In this document: piece after piece, positions 6,298 through 6,461 of the stretch
How the letters are laid out: every line of letters starts with the position of its first letter
Numbering within the stretch: position 1 is the first letter of the stretch
DNA from: Propionibacteriaceae bacterium
GTDB lineage: Bacteria > Actinomycetota > Actinomycetes > Propionibacteriales > Propionibacteriaceae
Direction of reading: 5' to 3'
Assembly (NCBI GenBank): GCA_031254155.1
Contig: JAIRVA010000078.1
Coordinates: 1-6,461, forward strand
Length of the DNA stretch: 6,461 nucleotides
Notes under the pieces: generated by a model
What the model saw: only the letters and a program-made list of their open reading frames with translations
Told to the model about the DNA's origin: nothing
Databases searched by the model: none
Position numbers and translations under genes: made by a program

Positions 6298-6461
6298 TTA
6301 CCGTCGTCCCAACTCGATCAGTGCGAACAGCATGTCATCAGTCACAACCGCCTCCGAACGCGCGACCAACCGACCCCCGGCAGTTCTCCTCAGCGCTGCC
6401 GTCCGTCCGCCCGGTGTGATCTGCGCACTGCTGCCGTACGCCGAGATGTCCACCTCCGATC
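6298..6461 (-). CDS. C-terminal fragment of unidentified protein
   Basis: An open minus-strand frame enters at the right edge and ends at TAA 6300-6298, giving 53 residues. It includes VDISAYGSSAQITPGG and ends TDDMLFALIELGRR. Roughly three quarters of codons end in G or C, consistent with a coding frame, and it has the same direction as the operon. No family is recognised from so short a piece. It ends 129 bases before the repressor start, and no obvious terminator follows it. It could still be a chance open frame, because GC-rich DNA produces many. Confidence 0.5.
   Translation of the reverse strand, partial: SEVDISAYGSSAQITPGGRTAALRRTAGGRLVARSEAVVTDDMLFALIELGRR

Overview
The window comes from a high-GC bacterium, most likely an actinobacterium. 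The evidence is strong G/C bias at third codon positions, GTG as well as ATG starts, overlapping or nearly abutting genes, and the style of the LacI, CUT1 and GH78 proteins. Nothing seen fixes the genus. All supported genes lie on the minus strand, so the transcript runs from high to low coordinates.

Layout in transcription order: (1) 6461-6298, the C-terminal end of an unidentified upstream gene; (2) 6297-6169, a 129-base intergenic region with a likely promoter and two related 16-bp operator-like sequences whose centres are 21 bp apart; (3) 6168-5104, a LacI-family repressor; (4) 5092-3755, a lipoprotein sugar-binding protein; (5) 3747-2818, a MalF-type permease; (6) 2821-1985, a MalG-type permease starting at GTG and overlapping the previous gene by 4 bases; (7) 1958-1, a GH78 alpha-L-rhamnosidase without a signal peptide, cut by the window edge after 652 residues. 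Gaps between these five genes are 11, 7, -4 and 26 bases, so they read as one operon.

Inferred biology: the binding protein captures an oligosaccharide or glycoside carrying L-rhamnose, the two permeases carry it in with an ATPase encoded elsewhere (probably a shared MsiK-type protein), and the rhamnosidase cleaves it in the cytoplasm. The LacI protein, encoded first in its own operon, probably represses itself and the whole operon until an inducer appears.

The gene content is a recognisable uptake and hydrolysis locus, not a new system. The less ordinary points are in the nucleotide sequence. A perfect 28-bp palindrome lies inside the start of the first permease gene, and a UUCG-tetraloop hairpin lies inside the 3' end of the repressor gene. 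Together they bracket the binding-protein cistron. The two operators occupy the promoter spacer and the predicted start site. There is no gene-free stretch longer than 300 bases, and no tRNA, rRNA, CRISPR array, insertion sequence or prophage feature was seen.
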